A DNA stretch of 17,817 nt from Propionibacterium sp. (GCA_012719335.1 JAAYAO010000340.1:1-17817); one strand, 5' to 3'. Shown: positions 7,280 through 14,457, counted from the stretch's first letter. The notes: generated from the letters alone by a model not told the origin. Program-made: numbers and translations.

Positions 7280-8014
7280 GTGAGCTCCGACATCGAAACC
7301 GACGACAAGACCGGACGGGTGGCCCTGGTCACCGGCGCGAGCAAGGGCATCGGCCGGGTGATCGCCACCCGCCTGGTGGCCGACGGGTACCGGGTGGCCG
7401 GCACCTACCGCAGCGGCGACGTACCCGAGGGGGTGCTCGGGGTGCGCTGCGATGTGACCAGCGTCGAGGACGTCGACGCCGCCTTCGCCACGGTCGAGGC
7501 CGACCTGGGCCCGGTCGAGATCGTGGTCGCCAACGCCGGCATGAACCGCGACACCCTGCTGATGCGCCTCGGTGAGGACGAATGGCAGTCGGTGATCGAC
7601 GCCAACCTGAGCGGTGCCTACCGGGTCGCCAAGCGTGCCTCCCGCGGCCTGGTTCGCGGACGCTGGGGCCGGCTGATCTTCATCTCCTCGGTGGTCGGGC
7701 TGTACGGCTCGGCCGGGCAGGCCAACTACGCCGCCGCCAAGTCCGGCCTGGTCGGGCTGGCCCGCTCGCTGACCCGGGAACTGGGCGGGCGCGGTATCAC
7801 CAGTAACGTGATCGCCCCCGGGTTCATCGAAACCGACATGACCGCCGAACTGCCCGCCGAAACCGTGGAGCGCTACGCCACCCTGATTCCGGCCGGCCGG
7901 ATGGGGGTCAGCGAGGACGTGGCCGCCGCGGTCGCCTTCCTGGCCTCGGACGAGGCGTCCTACATCAACGGGGCGGTGCTGCCGGTCGACGGTGGCCTGG
8001 GCATGGGCCACTGA
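7280..8014 (+). CDS. fabG: 3-oxoacyl-ACP reductase FabG (MabA-like)
   Basis: A 244-residue short-chain dehydrogenase that reduces 3-oxoacyl-ACP with NADPH in type II fatty-acid synthesis (cytosolic). Visible features: the cofactor loop GASKGIG (19-25), NAG (85-87), and the catalytic residues N109, S137, Y150 and K154 in YAAAK, spaced as in MabA. The C-terminal VDGGLGMGH is typical. Length fits the family. The start is GTG 7280, placed by the -10-like box; upstream codons to 7253 would overlap the promoter. It is followed after 17 nt by an InhA-type enoyl reductase gene, the same order as mabA-inhA in mycobacteria, which favours a role in fatty-acid elongation over other reductase functions. 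Confidence 0.93.
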   Translation: MSSDIETDDKTGRVALVTGASKGIGRVIATRLVADGYRVAGTYRSGDVPEGVLGVRCDVTSVEDVDAAFATVEADLGPVEIVVANAGMNRDTLLMRLGEDEWQSVIDANLSGAYRVAKRASRGLVRGRWGRLIFISSVVGLYGSAGQANYAAAKSGLVGLARSLTRELGGRGITSNVIAPGFIETDMTAELPAETVERYATLIPAGRMGVSEDVAAAVAFLASDEASYINGAVLPVDGGLGMGH

Positions 8015-8031
8015 GCGAGAGGGAGACAACG

Positions 8032-8805
8032 ATGGGCATTCTGGACGGTAAGACGATCTTCGTCGCCGGGGTGACGATGAACACCTCGATCGCCTACGCG
8101 GTGGCCGAACTGGCCTCGGCCGAGGGCGCCACCGTGGTGGTGTCGAACTTCGGGCGGGCGATGAGCCTGACCCGCCGGGTGATCGCGAAACTCGACCCGG
8201 TGCCGGAGCTGATCGAGCTCGACGTCACCGACGAGGAACATCTGGCCCGGCTGCCGCAGGCACTGCGCGAGGCCGGGGTCGAGAAACTGGACGGCATCGT
8301 GCACTCGATCGCCTACGCCAACCCCGAAACCGCCCTCGGTGGCGGCTTCCTGACCACCCCGTGGCCGGACGTCTCCCAGGCGGTGCAGGTGTCGGCCTAC
8401 TCCCTGGTGTCGTTGACGATGGCCTGCAAGGAGCTGCTGGCCGAACCGGCCTCGGTGGTCGGGATGACCTTCGACGCGCGGGTGTCGTGGCCGACCTACG
8501 ACTGGATGGGGGTGGCCAAGGCCGCCCTGGAATCGTCCAGCCGCTACCTGGCCCGCTACCTGGGGCCCGAACAGGTGCGCTGCAATATCGTGGCCGCCGG
8601 CCCGATCGACACCTTGGCCAAGAAGGCCATCCCCGGTGCCGAAACCTTCAACGACGTGTGGGGCGAACGTGCCCCGCTCGGCTGGGATCCGAAGGACCCG
8701 GTGCCCACCGCGAAGGCCGTGGTCGCCCTGTTGAGCGACTTCTTCCCCGCCACCACCGGCGAAATGGTGCACGTCGACGGTGGCCTGCACGCCACCGGCG
8801 CCTGA
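8032..8805 (+). CDS. fabI: Enoyl-ACP reductase FabI, InhA type
   Basis: A 257-residue NADH-dependent reductase catalysing the last step of the elongation cycle. It matches the InhA branch: GVTMNTSIAYAVAE as the nucleotide-binding loop, LDGIVHSIAYA, GMTFDARVSWPTYDWMGVAK with the catalytic Y146 and K153 (7 apart, as Y158 and K165 in InhA), F137 where InhA has F149, then RCNIVAAGPIDTLAKKAI and a C-terminal ALLSDFFPATTGEMVHVDGG. The start is ATG 8032, preceded by GAGGGAGA. It is second in the fabG operon. Enzymes of this type are the targets of isoniazid adducts and triclosan; sensitivity cannot be read from this sequence alone. Confidence 0.94.
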   Translation: MGILDGKTIFVAGVTMNTSIAYAVAELASAEGATVVVSNFGRAMSLTRRVIAKLDPVPELIELDVTDEEHLARLPQALREAGVEKLDGIVHSIAYANPETALGGGFLTTPWPDVSQAVQVSAYSLVSLTMACKELLAEPASVVGMTFDARVSWPTYDWMGVAKAALESSSRYLARYLGPEQVRCNIVAAGPIDTLAKKAIPGAETFNDVWGERAPLGWDPKDPVPTAKAVVALLSDFFPATTGEMVHVDGGLHATGA

Positions 8806-8824
8806 GAAACGAGGAGAGCAACCC

Positions 8825-9607
8825 GTGACCACTGTTGTCGATCTGGCCGAAGTCACCATCCGCCGCGGCGAGGCGGTGCTGTTGGACGGCATCGACTGGT
8901 CGGTCGAGGAGGGGGAGCGTTGGGTGGTGATCGGCCCGAACGGGGCCGGCAAGACCACCCTGCTGCAGATCCTGGCCGCCCAGATGCACCCCACCAGTGG
9001 GGTGGCCGGGCTGCTCGGTGAGGTGCTCGGCACGGTGGACGTGTTCGAACTGCGTCCCCGGATCGGGATGAGCTCGGCCGCGGTGGCCGAACGGATCCCG
9101 CGCGGGGAACGGGTCGCCGACGTGGTCGTGTCGGCCGCCTACGGCGTCCTCGGCCGCTGGCGCGAGGAATACGACGAGATGGACTACGAACAGGCCGCCG
9201 GCCTGCTGCACCGCTTCCGGGTCGAGCACCTGGCCGACCGCACCTTCGGCACCCTCAGCGAGGGGGAACGCAAGCGGGTGCAGATCGCCCGGGCCCTGAT
9301 GACCGACCCCGAACTGCTGCTGCTGGACGAACCCGGCGCCGGGCTCGACCTGTCCGGCCGCGAAGCCCTGATCGGCTCCCTGGCCGAGCTGTACGCCGAT
9401 CCGTACGCGCCGGCCAGCGTGCTGGTCACCCACCATGTCGAGGAGATCCCGCCCGGGATCACCCACGCCCTGCTGCTGAAGCAGGGCCGGGTGGTGGCCG
9501 CCGGCCCGATCGCCGACACCCTCACCGAACAGAACATGAGCACCACCTTCGACCTGGCCCTGCGGATCAGCCAGGAAGACGGACGGTGGTCGGCCCGGGC
9601 CCGCTGA
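8825..9607 (+). CDS. Stand-alone ABC ATPase subunit
   Basis: A 260-residue single nucleotide-binding domain. Walker A is GPNGAGKTT (37-45), the signature motif is LSEGE (144-148) followed by RKRVQIARAL, Walker B is LLLLDEP (164-170), and the H-loop is in VTHH (about 201-204). The usual Q-loop glutamine is not evident; the segment reads RIGMSSAAVAER. No permease or binding-protein gene is adjacent. The closest family I can name is the YlmA/ModF-like group of ABC ATPases, and the substrate is unknown. The start is GTG 8825, with GAGGAGA 7 nt upstream. It lies 19 nt after fabI, and its TGA overlaps the ATG of the next gene by one base, so it is translated as part of the fabG operon. The partner could be the small membrane protein that follows (inference). 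Confidence 0.9.
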   Translation: MTTVVDLAEVTIRRGEAVLLDGIDWSVEEGERWVVIGPNGAGKTTLLQILAAQMHPTSGVAGLLGEVLGTVDVFELRPRIGMSSAAVAERIPRGERVADVVVSAAYGVLGRWREEYDEMDYEQAAGLLHRFRVEHLADRTFGTLSEGERKRVQIARALMTDPELLLLDEPGAGLDLSGREALIGSLAELYADPYAPASVLVTHHVEEIPPGITHALLLKQGRVVAAGPIADTLTEQNMSTTFDLALRISQEDGRWSARAR

Positions 9608-9882
9608 TGGACGTTCACCTCTCCGACTGGCTGGGCGCCAACCCCTGGACGCTGTGGGTGGCGGTCGGGCTGATCTGCCTGATCGCCGAACTGATCACCC
9701 CCTCCCGCCGGGTGATCGGCTGGGGTGTGGTCGGCGCGCTGTGTGGCGGGCTGATCGCCTGGATCCTGCCCACCCTGTGGCCGCTGCAGGTGGTGGCCGC
9801 GGTGCTGGTCACCGCCGCCCTGATCATTTATGCCCGCGACACCACCGTGGTGCAGGCCGCGCCGACCCCGCCACGGGCGTGA
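9607..9882 (+). CDS. Short NfeD-like membrane protein
   Basis: A 91-residue protein with three close hydrophobic segments: about 14-30 (WTLWVAVGLICLIAELI), about 38-54 (GWGVVGALCGGLIAWIL) and about 58-76 (WPLQVVAAVLVTAALIIYA). The pattern LWVAVGLICLIAELITP and the following Gly-rich helices match the membrane part of NfeD/YbbK-type proteins, but the usual C-terminal OB-fold domain is missing; only about 15 polar residues follow helix 3. NfeD proteins are linked to membrane quality control with stomatin-like partners, none of which is present here. It starts at ATG 9607 in a TGATG junction with the ABC ATPase gene, and its own stop overlaps the next start in a GTGA junction. Other three-helix proteins cannot be excluded. 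Confidence 0.75.
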   Translation: MDVHLSDWLGANPWTLWVAVGLICLIAELITPSRRVIGWGVVGALCGGLIAWILPTLWPLQVVAAVLVTAALIIYARDTTVVQAAPTPPRA

Positions 9883-10688
9883 ACCGCGTCGAGATCACCG
9901 ACCCGCACGACCCGCGGCTGGCCGACTACGTCCGGCTGCGCGAATCGTCCCTGCGGCGCCGGTTGGAGACCGAACACGGCCTGTTCATCGCCGAGGGCAC
10001 CAAGGTGATCCTTCGGGCGGTGGCCGCCGGCTACCGGCCCCGTTCCTTCCTGCTCGCCCCACGCTGGCTGGACGACCTGGCCGAGGTGCTCGCCGAGCAC
10101 GACGACGTCCCGGTGTACGTGGTGTCGGAGGCGCTCGCCGAACAGGTCACCGGCTTCCACGTGCACCGCGGTGCCCTGGCCTCCCTGCACCGGCACCTGC
10201 GACACACGGTGAACGACCTGCTGGGCATGCGCCGGGTGGTGGTGTGCGAGGACATCGTCGACCACACCAACATCGGCGCGATCGTGCGCTGCGCCGCCGG
10301 GTTGGGCTGGGACGGGGTGCTGCTCGCCCCACGCGCCGCCGACCCGCTGTACCGGCGCGCGATCAAGGTGTCGATGGGTGCGGTGTTCAGCCTGCCCTGG
10401 GCCCGGCTGGACGACTGGCACGCCACCCCCGCCCTGCTGCGCGAGGCCGGTTTCCGCACCATCGCGCTGGCGTTGCGCGAGGACGCGGTCGACCTGCCGC
10501 AGCTACCGGTCGGCCCGGACGACAGGATCGCGCTGCTGTTGGGTACCGAGGGGGACGGGTTGTCCGAGCACTGGATCGCCTCGGCCGACCGGGTCGCCCG
10601 CATTCCGATGTCGGCCGGGGTCGACTCGTTGAACGTGGCCGCCGCGGCGGCGATCGGCTGTTACGCCTTGGGTTCGGCCTCCGGCTGA
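9879..10688 (+). CDS. SpoU/TrmH-family RNA 2'-O-methyltransferase
   Basis: A 269-residue SPOUT methyltransferase that would methylate a ribose 2'-OH in rRNA or tRNA using S-adenosylmethionine. An N-terminal substrate-binding domain (about 20-105, with HGLFIAEGTKVILRA) resembles the L30e-like domain of RlmB/TsnR-type enzymes. The catalytic knot follows: motif 1 NIGAIVRCAAGLGWD (131-145, catalytic Arg R137), motif 2 LLGTEGDGLS (220-229) and motif 3 IPMSAGVDSLNVAAAAAI (242-259). The exact target base cannot be told from sequence. The start is GTG 9879, overlapping the previous stop codon by 4 nt. The last 28 nt overlap the end of def on the other strand. Confidence 0.92.
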   Translation: MNRVEITDPHDPRLADYVRLRESSLRRRLETEHGLFIAEGTKVILRAVAAGYRPRSFLLAPRWLDDLAEVLAEHDDVPVYVVSEALAEQVTGFHVHRGALASLHRHLRHTVNDLLGMRRVVVCEDIVDHTNIGAIVRCAAGLGWDGVLLAPRAADPLYRRAIKVSMGAVFSLPWARLDDWHATPALLREAGFRTIALALREDAVDLPQLPVGPDDRIALLLGTEGDGLSEHWIASADRVARIPMSAGVDSLNVAAAAAIGCYALGSASG

Positions 10689-11272
10689 GGCACCGCGGAG
10701 GTGGTCTTCGGGGTCACCGGCCAGTCGTCGGGGTAGCGGTGCGCCAGCGATTCGTGCTGGCGGTACAGCAGTTTGCGGCCGCGGCCGGCCAGCCGGTCAC
10801 CGAAGACCATTCCGTTGAGATGGTCGGTTTCGTGTTGCAGACAGCGGGCCAGCAGGCCGGTGCCCACCACCTCGATCTCCGCGCCGGTCTCGTCCTGCCC
10901 GGTGCAGGTCGCCCGGTCGGGCCGGTGCAGGCTCTGGAAGCCACCCGGCAACGACAGGCACCCCTCCTCGGCACCCTCCAGGTTGCGGTCCCGACCCTCG
11001 GGCAGGGTCACCGTCGGGTTGCAGAACACCCCGCGTTGGCGCACGTCGTTCTCGTCGGGGCAGTCGTAGATGAACACGGCCTTCGACACACCGACCTGGG
11101 TAGCGGCCAGGCCGACCCCGTCCGCGGCGTACATGGTCGCGAACATGTCGCGGATCAGTTGGCGCAGATCGTCGTCGAACTCGGTGATCGGCGCGGTGGG
11201 CTGGTGCATCACCGGTTCACCCCAGCGGGTGATCCGCAGCACCGTGCCACCCTCGAGCAGGCTGTTGTCCAT
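10661..11272 (-). CDS. def: Peptide deformylase
   Basis: A 203-residue metalloenzyme that removes the formyl group from nascent protein N-termini. All three family motifs are intact: motif 1 GVGLAATQ (52-59), motif 2 EGCLS (103-107, with the metal ligand C105) and motif 3 HETDH (147-151, with ligands H147 and H151 and catalytic E148). The C-terminal 25 residues are Pro/Glu-rich and variable. The start is ATG 11272, with GAGGA 8 nt upstream; a GTG at 11287 overlapping the lactonase stop codon is the alternative and would add five residues. It sits 11 nt after the lactonase gene on the same strand and probably shares its transcript. Its end overlaps the methyltransferase gene on the plus strand. 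Confidence 0.96.
   Translation of the reverse strand: MDNSLLEGGTVLRITRWGEPVMHQPTAPITEFDDDLRQLIRDMFATMYAADGVGLAATQVGVSKAVFIYDCPDENDVRQRGVFCNPTVTLPEGRDRNLEGAEEGCLSLPGGFQSLHRPDRATCTGQDETGAEIEVVGTGLLARCLQHETDHLNGMVFGDRLAGRGRKLLYRQHESLAHRYPDDWPVTPKTTSAVPQPEAEPKA
10677..10691. terminator. Small hairpin at the methyltransferase stop codon, inside def
   Basis: GCCTC (10677-10681), loop CGGCT, GAGGC (10687-10691). The stem overlaps the TGA at 10686-10688 and the last codons of def. Only 5 bp, no T-tract; weak. Confidence 0.25.
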
Positions 11273-11283
11273 GGCTGTGTTCC

Positions 11284-12348
11284 TCACTTACCGCTGTGCA
11301 CCAGCAGAATGCAGGCGGGGCTGGGCATCGGCAATTCGAGGTCCAGCACCCATTCGGTCAGGCTCGATTCCCGGGCCGGTACCCGCCGGAAGACCGAGAC
11401 GCTGTTGGCGGCCTGGTTGGCGATCCACACCTCGTCCTCGGTGAGCACCAGGTCGCGGGGCCATTCCCCGCCGGTCGACACCTCGGCGCGTCGGTTCAGG
11501 GTGTTCTGTTCACGATCCAGGGCGAACACCGCGAAAGTGTCCGGGCCACGGTTGGCCACGAACACCTGATCGCCGTCGATCCGCAACGCGGACGGGTGTA
11601 CCCGGTCCTCCGAGGCCGACGCCGGCACCTGATGCGCCAGATCCCAGGAGTCACCCTTGCGCCGCGCCAGCCACAGGTCGCCGCTCAACTCGCATGCGAT
11701 CACCAGGTGGTCGCCGGTGATCACCAGGTGCCGGGGGCCGGAGCCGGCCGGCAGCCGGATCGGTTCGTCGGAGCGGTTCAGGTTGCCCTCGACACCCATC
11801 CGGACCCGGTGCACCACGTCCGCACCCAGGTCGGGCACCTTGATCCGGCCCTCGGAGGCCACGACCTGGTGGGCGTGCGACTGTTCCTGCCGGGCCTGAT
11901 CCGGGCCGCTGCCGGTGAACTGGTGCAGCGTTTCGGCCGGTGAGAGGGTGCCGTCGGACAACACCCGGTGGGTGCTGACCGCCCCCTCGGAGTAATGCGC
12001 GACCAACACCCAGCCGCCGGTCTCGTCGAAGCCCAGGTGGCAGGCCCCGACCCCTCCGGTGGGCACGCTGGCGATCAGCTTCAGACCCTCCTCGGTGAGT
12101 TCCAGGGTGTGCACCTGGGATTCGGTGGCCTCGGAGATCGCGTAGACGATCGGCCGGGTGGGGTGCTGCAGCAGGTAGGAGGGGGAAACCAGCGGCACCG
12201 ACGGGTACGCGACCAGGTTCGCCCGGTCGTCGGTCGAGCCCTGCCACCGCAGGACATGGATGCCCTCGGCCTCGCCCTCGACCTCGGCGGTGTAGCCACC
12301 CACGAGGATCCACAGATCGGCGCTGTTCGGGGTCGTTGGTGTCGGCAT
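11284..12348 (-). CDS. Lactonase-family beta-propeller (6-phosphogluconolactonase-like)
   Basis: A 354-residue protein with a seven-bladed propeller pattern of the Lactonase family (PF10282, YbhE/Pgl type), which hydrolyses 6-phosphogluconolactone in the pentose phosphate pathway in some members. Conserved features are visible in order: ILVGGYT near the N-terminus (15-21), the QSHAHQV segment with two His, GSGPRHL in the middle, HPSALRIDGDQVFVANRG, and EWPRDL before the last blades. There is no signal peptide, so it is cytosolic. The true substrate is uncertain because this family includes many proteins of unknown activity. The start is ATG 12348, 6 nt after a TATTGA box. It is divergent from xerC (70 bp) and followed by def. 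Confidence 0.85.
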   Translation of the reverse strand: MPTPTTPNSADLWILVGGYTAEVEGEAEGIHVLRWQGSTDDRANLVAYPSVPLVSPSYLLQHPTRPIVYAISEATESQVHTLELTEEGLKLIASVPTGGVGACHLGFDETGGWVLVAHYSEGAVSTHRVLSDGTLSPAETLHQFTGSGPDQARQEQSHAHQVVASEGRIKVPDLGADVVHRVRMGVEGNLNRSDEPIRLPAGSGPRHLVITGDHLVIACELSGDLWLARRKGDSWDLAHQVPASASEDRVHPSALRIDGDQVFVANRGPDTFAVFALDREQNTLNRRAEVSTGGEWPRDLVLTEDEVWIANQAANSVSVFRRVPARESSLTEWVLDLELPMPSPACILLVHSGK

Positions 12349-12354
12349 GGCTCA

Positions 12355-12360
12355 TCAATA
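12355..12360 (-). promoter_or_regulatory. Candidate -10 box for the lactonase-def transcript
   Basis: Minus-strand TATTGA, then 6 nt (TGAGCC), then ATG 12348. The last base departs from TANNNT, but the spacing equals that of the other leaderless candidates and no good ribosome binding site is present. Confidence 0.35.
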
Positions 12361-12418
12361 CCAGATTCGGGCCGCGTCGTGCGCGTCCGGACGCGCCGGG
12401 ACGGGGCACAGTGGACCC

Positions 12419-13381
12419 ATGCCGGAGCCCACCGACCCGATTCTCGACCCGCGCTGGGCCGAGCCCTTGGACGGCTGGCTGCACCACCTCGCCGTGGAAC
12501 GCAATGTGTCGACAAACACAGTGCGGGCCTACCGGCAGGACCTGACCGACCTGGCCGTCTTCCTGGGCGCCGAAGCGGACGACTCCGGGGCCCGGCCCCG
12601 GGTGGTCGCCCCCGACCAGGTGTCGCTGAGCGACCTGCGCTCCTGGTTGGCCGACCTGCACCGCCGCGGCGCGGCCCGCACCACCACCGCCCGCCGCACC
12701 TCGGCAGTACGCGGGTTCTTCGGGTGGGCGCGGCTGCGCGGCCTGGTCTCGCAGGACCCGGCCCGGGCACTGCGCTCACCCAGGGCCGCCCGGCACCTGC
12801 CCCGCACCCTGACCCGGGCCGAAACCGAGGAGCTCTTCGCCGCCGCGGTGGCCGCGGCGGCCGAGGACGAGGGGCCGATGGGGCGCCGCGATGTCGCGGT
12901 GCTGGAGTTGTTGTACGGCGCCGGGATCCGGGTGGCCGAATTGTGCGGGTTGGATCTGGACAGCATCGATGCCCAGCGCCGCACCGTGCGGGTGATCGGC
13001 AAGGGTGACAAGGAGCGGGTCGTGCCGCTGGGCACGCCGGCCCTCGACGCGGTGGACCGGTGGTTGACGGTGCGCGGCACCGTCGCAGCCGGGGCGCCCA
13101 CCACCAACGCCCTGCTGTTGGGGGCCCGTGGAGCCCGGCTGGACCCCCGGGTGGCCCGCCGGATCGTGCACCGGGCCCTGGAGGCGGTGCCCGGCGCCCC
13201 CGAGATGGGCCCGCACGGATTGCGCCACGCCATGGCCACCCACCTGCTCGAGGGCGGCGCCGACCTCCGATCGGTACAGGAAATGCTCGGCCACAACTCC
13301 CTGGCCACCACCCAGCTCTACACCCACGTCAGTGACGCCCGCCTCCGCGCCGCCTTCCAACAAGCCCACCCCCGCGCCTGA
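12419..13381 (+). CDS. xerC: Tyrosine recombinase XerC
   Basis: A 320-residue recombinase that, with XerD, resolves chromosome dimers at dif during division. The N-terminal SAM-like core-binding domain is about residues 14-105 (NVSTNTVRAYRQDLTDLAVF). The catalytic domain has all six expected residues: R171 (YGAGIRVAEL), K195 (GKGDKERVVPL), H266 and R269 (HGLRHAMATHLL), H292 (LGHNSL) and the nucleophile Y301 (TTQLYTHV); the spacing matches XerD. Its chromosomal position near the M23 gene and rpsB is common in actinobacteria and argues for the housekeeping enzyme rather than a phage integrase. The start is ATG 12419; no clear ribosome binding site precedes it, and a weak CACAGT box ends 6 nt upstream. 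Confidence 0.94.
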   Translation: MPEPTDPILDPRWAEPLDGWLHHLAVERNVSTNTVRAYRQDLTDLAVFLGAEADDSGARPRVVAPDQVSLSDLRSWLADLHRRGAARTTTARRTSAVRGFFGWARLRGLVSQDPARALRSPRAARHLPRTLTRAETEELFAAAVAAAAEDEGPMGRRDVAVLELLYGAGIRVAELCGLDLDSIDAQRRTVRVIGKGDKERVVPLGTPALDAVDRWLTVRGTVAAGAPTTNALLLGARGARLDPRVARRIVHRALEAVPGAPEMGPHGLRHAMATHLLEGGADLRSVQEMLGHNSLATTQLYTHVSDARLRAAFQQAHPRA

Positions 13382-13428
13382 AGCCCGGGTTTTCAGGACG
13401 CTGGTTGAGCTGGGCTTCTCAGGACGCG
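13373..13428. terminator. Bidirectional terminator-like hairpin between xerC and the M23 gene, with duplicated right arm
   Basis: CGCG-CCTGA-AGCCC (13373-13386) pairs with GGGCT-tc-TCAGG-a-CGCG (13412-13428): 14 base pairs with small bulges, containing both stop codons. A copy of the right arm, TTTTCAGGACGC, sits in the loop at about 13390-13401 and matches TTCTCAGGACGC at 13416-13427 except for one base. The left arm can therefore pair with either copy. Confidence 0.55.
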
Positions 13429-14366
13429 CCGAGCAGTGGGTGGGGGTCGATGATCTGCCCGCCGCGCCAGGCCATGAAATGCAGGTGGCAGCCGGTGGAG
13501 TAGCCGGTCGACCCGATCCGGCCGACCTGTTCGCCGGCGGCGACCCGGTCGCCGACCCGGGCCGTCCAGGCCTCGGCGTGGGAGTAGCCGGTGCGCAGGC
13601 CGCCGCCGTGATCGACGATCAACCACCACCCGTAGGCGGTGTGGAAGGTCGCCGACACCACGGTGCCGGGCAACACCGCCCGGATCGGCGACCCGCAGCG
13701 GGCCCCGATGTCGAGCCCGTCGTGCAGCTTGTACACCCCGGTGATCGGGTGCCGGCGCATCCCGTAGGGCGAGGTGATCGGCCCGTCCGCGGGCCGGGAC
13801 GAACCCACCACACCGGCCGGCACACCCTCGTGGTGCCGGGCCGCCGCCCGGGCGGTGATCTCCCGGGGTGCGGCGGCCGGCAACAGCCGCACCCGTGGTG
13901 GGGGCAGGTCGGCGGCATCCAGGATCAGGTGCGGATCCAGATACTCCGCGCCCCGTTTCACCCCGAAATGCAGGCAGGCCGGCGCCACCTCGCAATGCCC
14001 GGGCAGCAGGGTGCCGATCCGGTCACCGGCGCGCACCTCGTCCCCGACCCGCACGGTGGCCCGCACCGGTTGGTGGGTGGTGCGCCGGCCGTCGGGGTGG
14101 TCGATCGACACCATCGGCACCCCGGCCACCTCCCCGGCGAAGACGACCCGACCGGCCAGGGCGGCGACCACCGGTTCGTCCGGTGTGCCGGCCAGATCGA
14201 CCCCGCGGTGCCCGGGCAGCCAGTCCTCGGCCGGCGGGTCGAAGGCCCGCACCACCGGCCCGGGCACCGGCCGTACCGGGGCAGTGGCGGCCGCGGCGGG
14301 TTCCCGGAAGACCACCACCAGCAGCAGGGTGAGGGCGATCGCGCCCAATAATCGAAGTCGGTTCAT
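13419..14366 (-). CDS. Secreted tandem M23 peptidase (LytM-like), first domain altered
   Basis: A 315-residue exported protein. A signal sequence or anchor lies at 1-27 ([20 protein letters not shown], then an AAAA segment). Domain 1 (about 48-147) has HRGVD (H53, D57) and H98, but the HxH motif is CLH (C131, H133), so the catalytic histidine is replaced by cysteine while the zinc ligands remain. Domain 2 (about 192-312) is complete: HDGLD (H215, D219), YSHAEAW (H263) and HLHF (H294, H296). Intact M23 enzymes cut peptidoglycan peptide cross-links; altered ones often act as activators. A linker (about 150-190) separates the domains. The start is ATG 14366. It is divergent from rpsB, and the gap between them contains a DnaA box and a dyad element. 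Confidence 0.9.
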   Translation of the reverse strand: MNRLRLLGAIALTLLLVVVFREPAAAATAPVRPVPGPVVRAFDPPAEDWLPGHRGVDLAGTPDEPVVAALAGRVVFAGEVAGVPMVSIDHPDGRRTTHQPVRATVRVGDEVRAGDRIGTLLPGHCEVAPACLHFGVKRGAEYLDPHLILDAADLPPPRVRLLPAAAPREITARAAARHHEGVPAGVVGSSRPADGPITSPYGMRRHPITGVYKLHDGLDIGARCGSPIRAVLPGTVVSATFHTAYGWWLIVDHGGGLRTGYSHAEAWTARVGDRVAAGEQVGRIGSTGYSTGCHLHFMAWRGGQIIDPHPLLGAS

Positions 14367-14421
14367 ACCCGAAACGGTGGTACCTCCGGCACCCGGTTTT
14401 CCCTCGCCGGGACGCGATTGT

Positions 14422-14433
14422 GGAGAATGCTCC
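14422..14433. promoter_or_regulatory. GGAGAATGCTCC dyad upstream of rpsB
   Basis: GGAG-AATG-CTCC, enclosed by a second arm pair GGGAC (14409-14413) and GTCCC (14437-14441). A nearly identical element (GGAGAATACTCC) lies before pyrH at 16593-16604. It could be an operator, part of a promoter or an RNA hairpin. Confidence 0.35.
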
Positions 14434-14448
14434 GGGGTCCCGCCAACC

Positions 14449-14457
14449 TGTGGACAA
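14449..14457 (-). promoter_or_regulatory. DnaA box (TTGTCCACA)
   Basis: The minus strand reads TTGTCCACA, the consensus DnaA box described for high-GC actinobacteria such as Streptomyces and Mycobacterium. It is the only exact copy I found in the window. It sits about 55 nt upstream of the rpsB -10 candidate and about 90 nt upstream of the M23 gene. Confidence 0.5.

Noticed and set aside
12419..13381. Tyrosine recombinase as a sign of a prophage or integrative element
   Set aside because: Sequence and position fit housekeeping xerC; no attachment-site repeats, tRNA or phage genes nearby.
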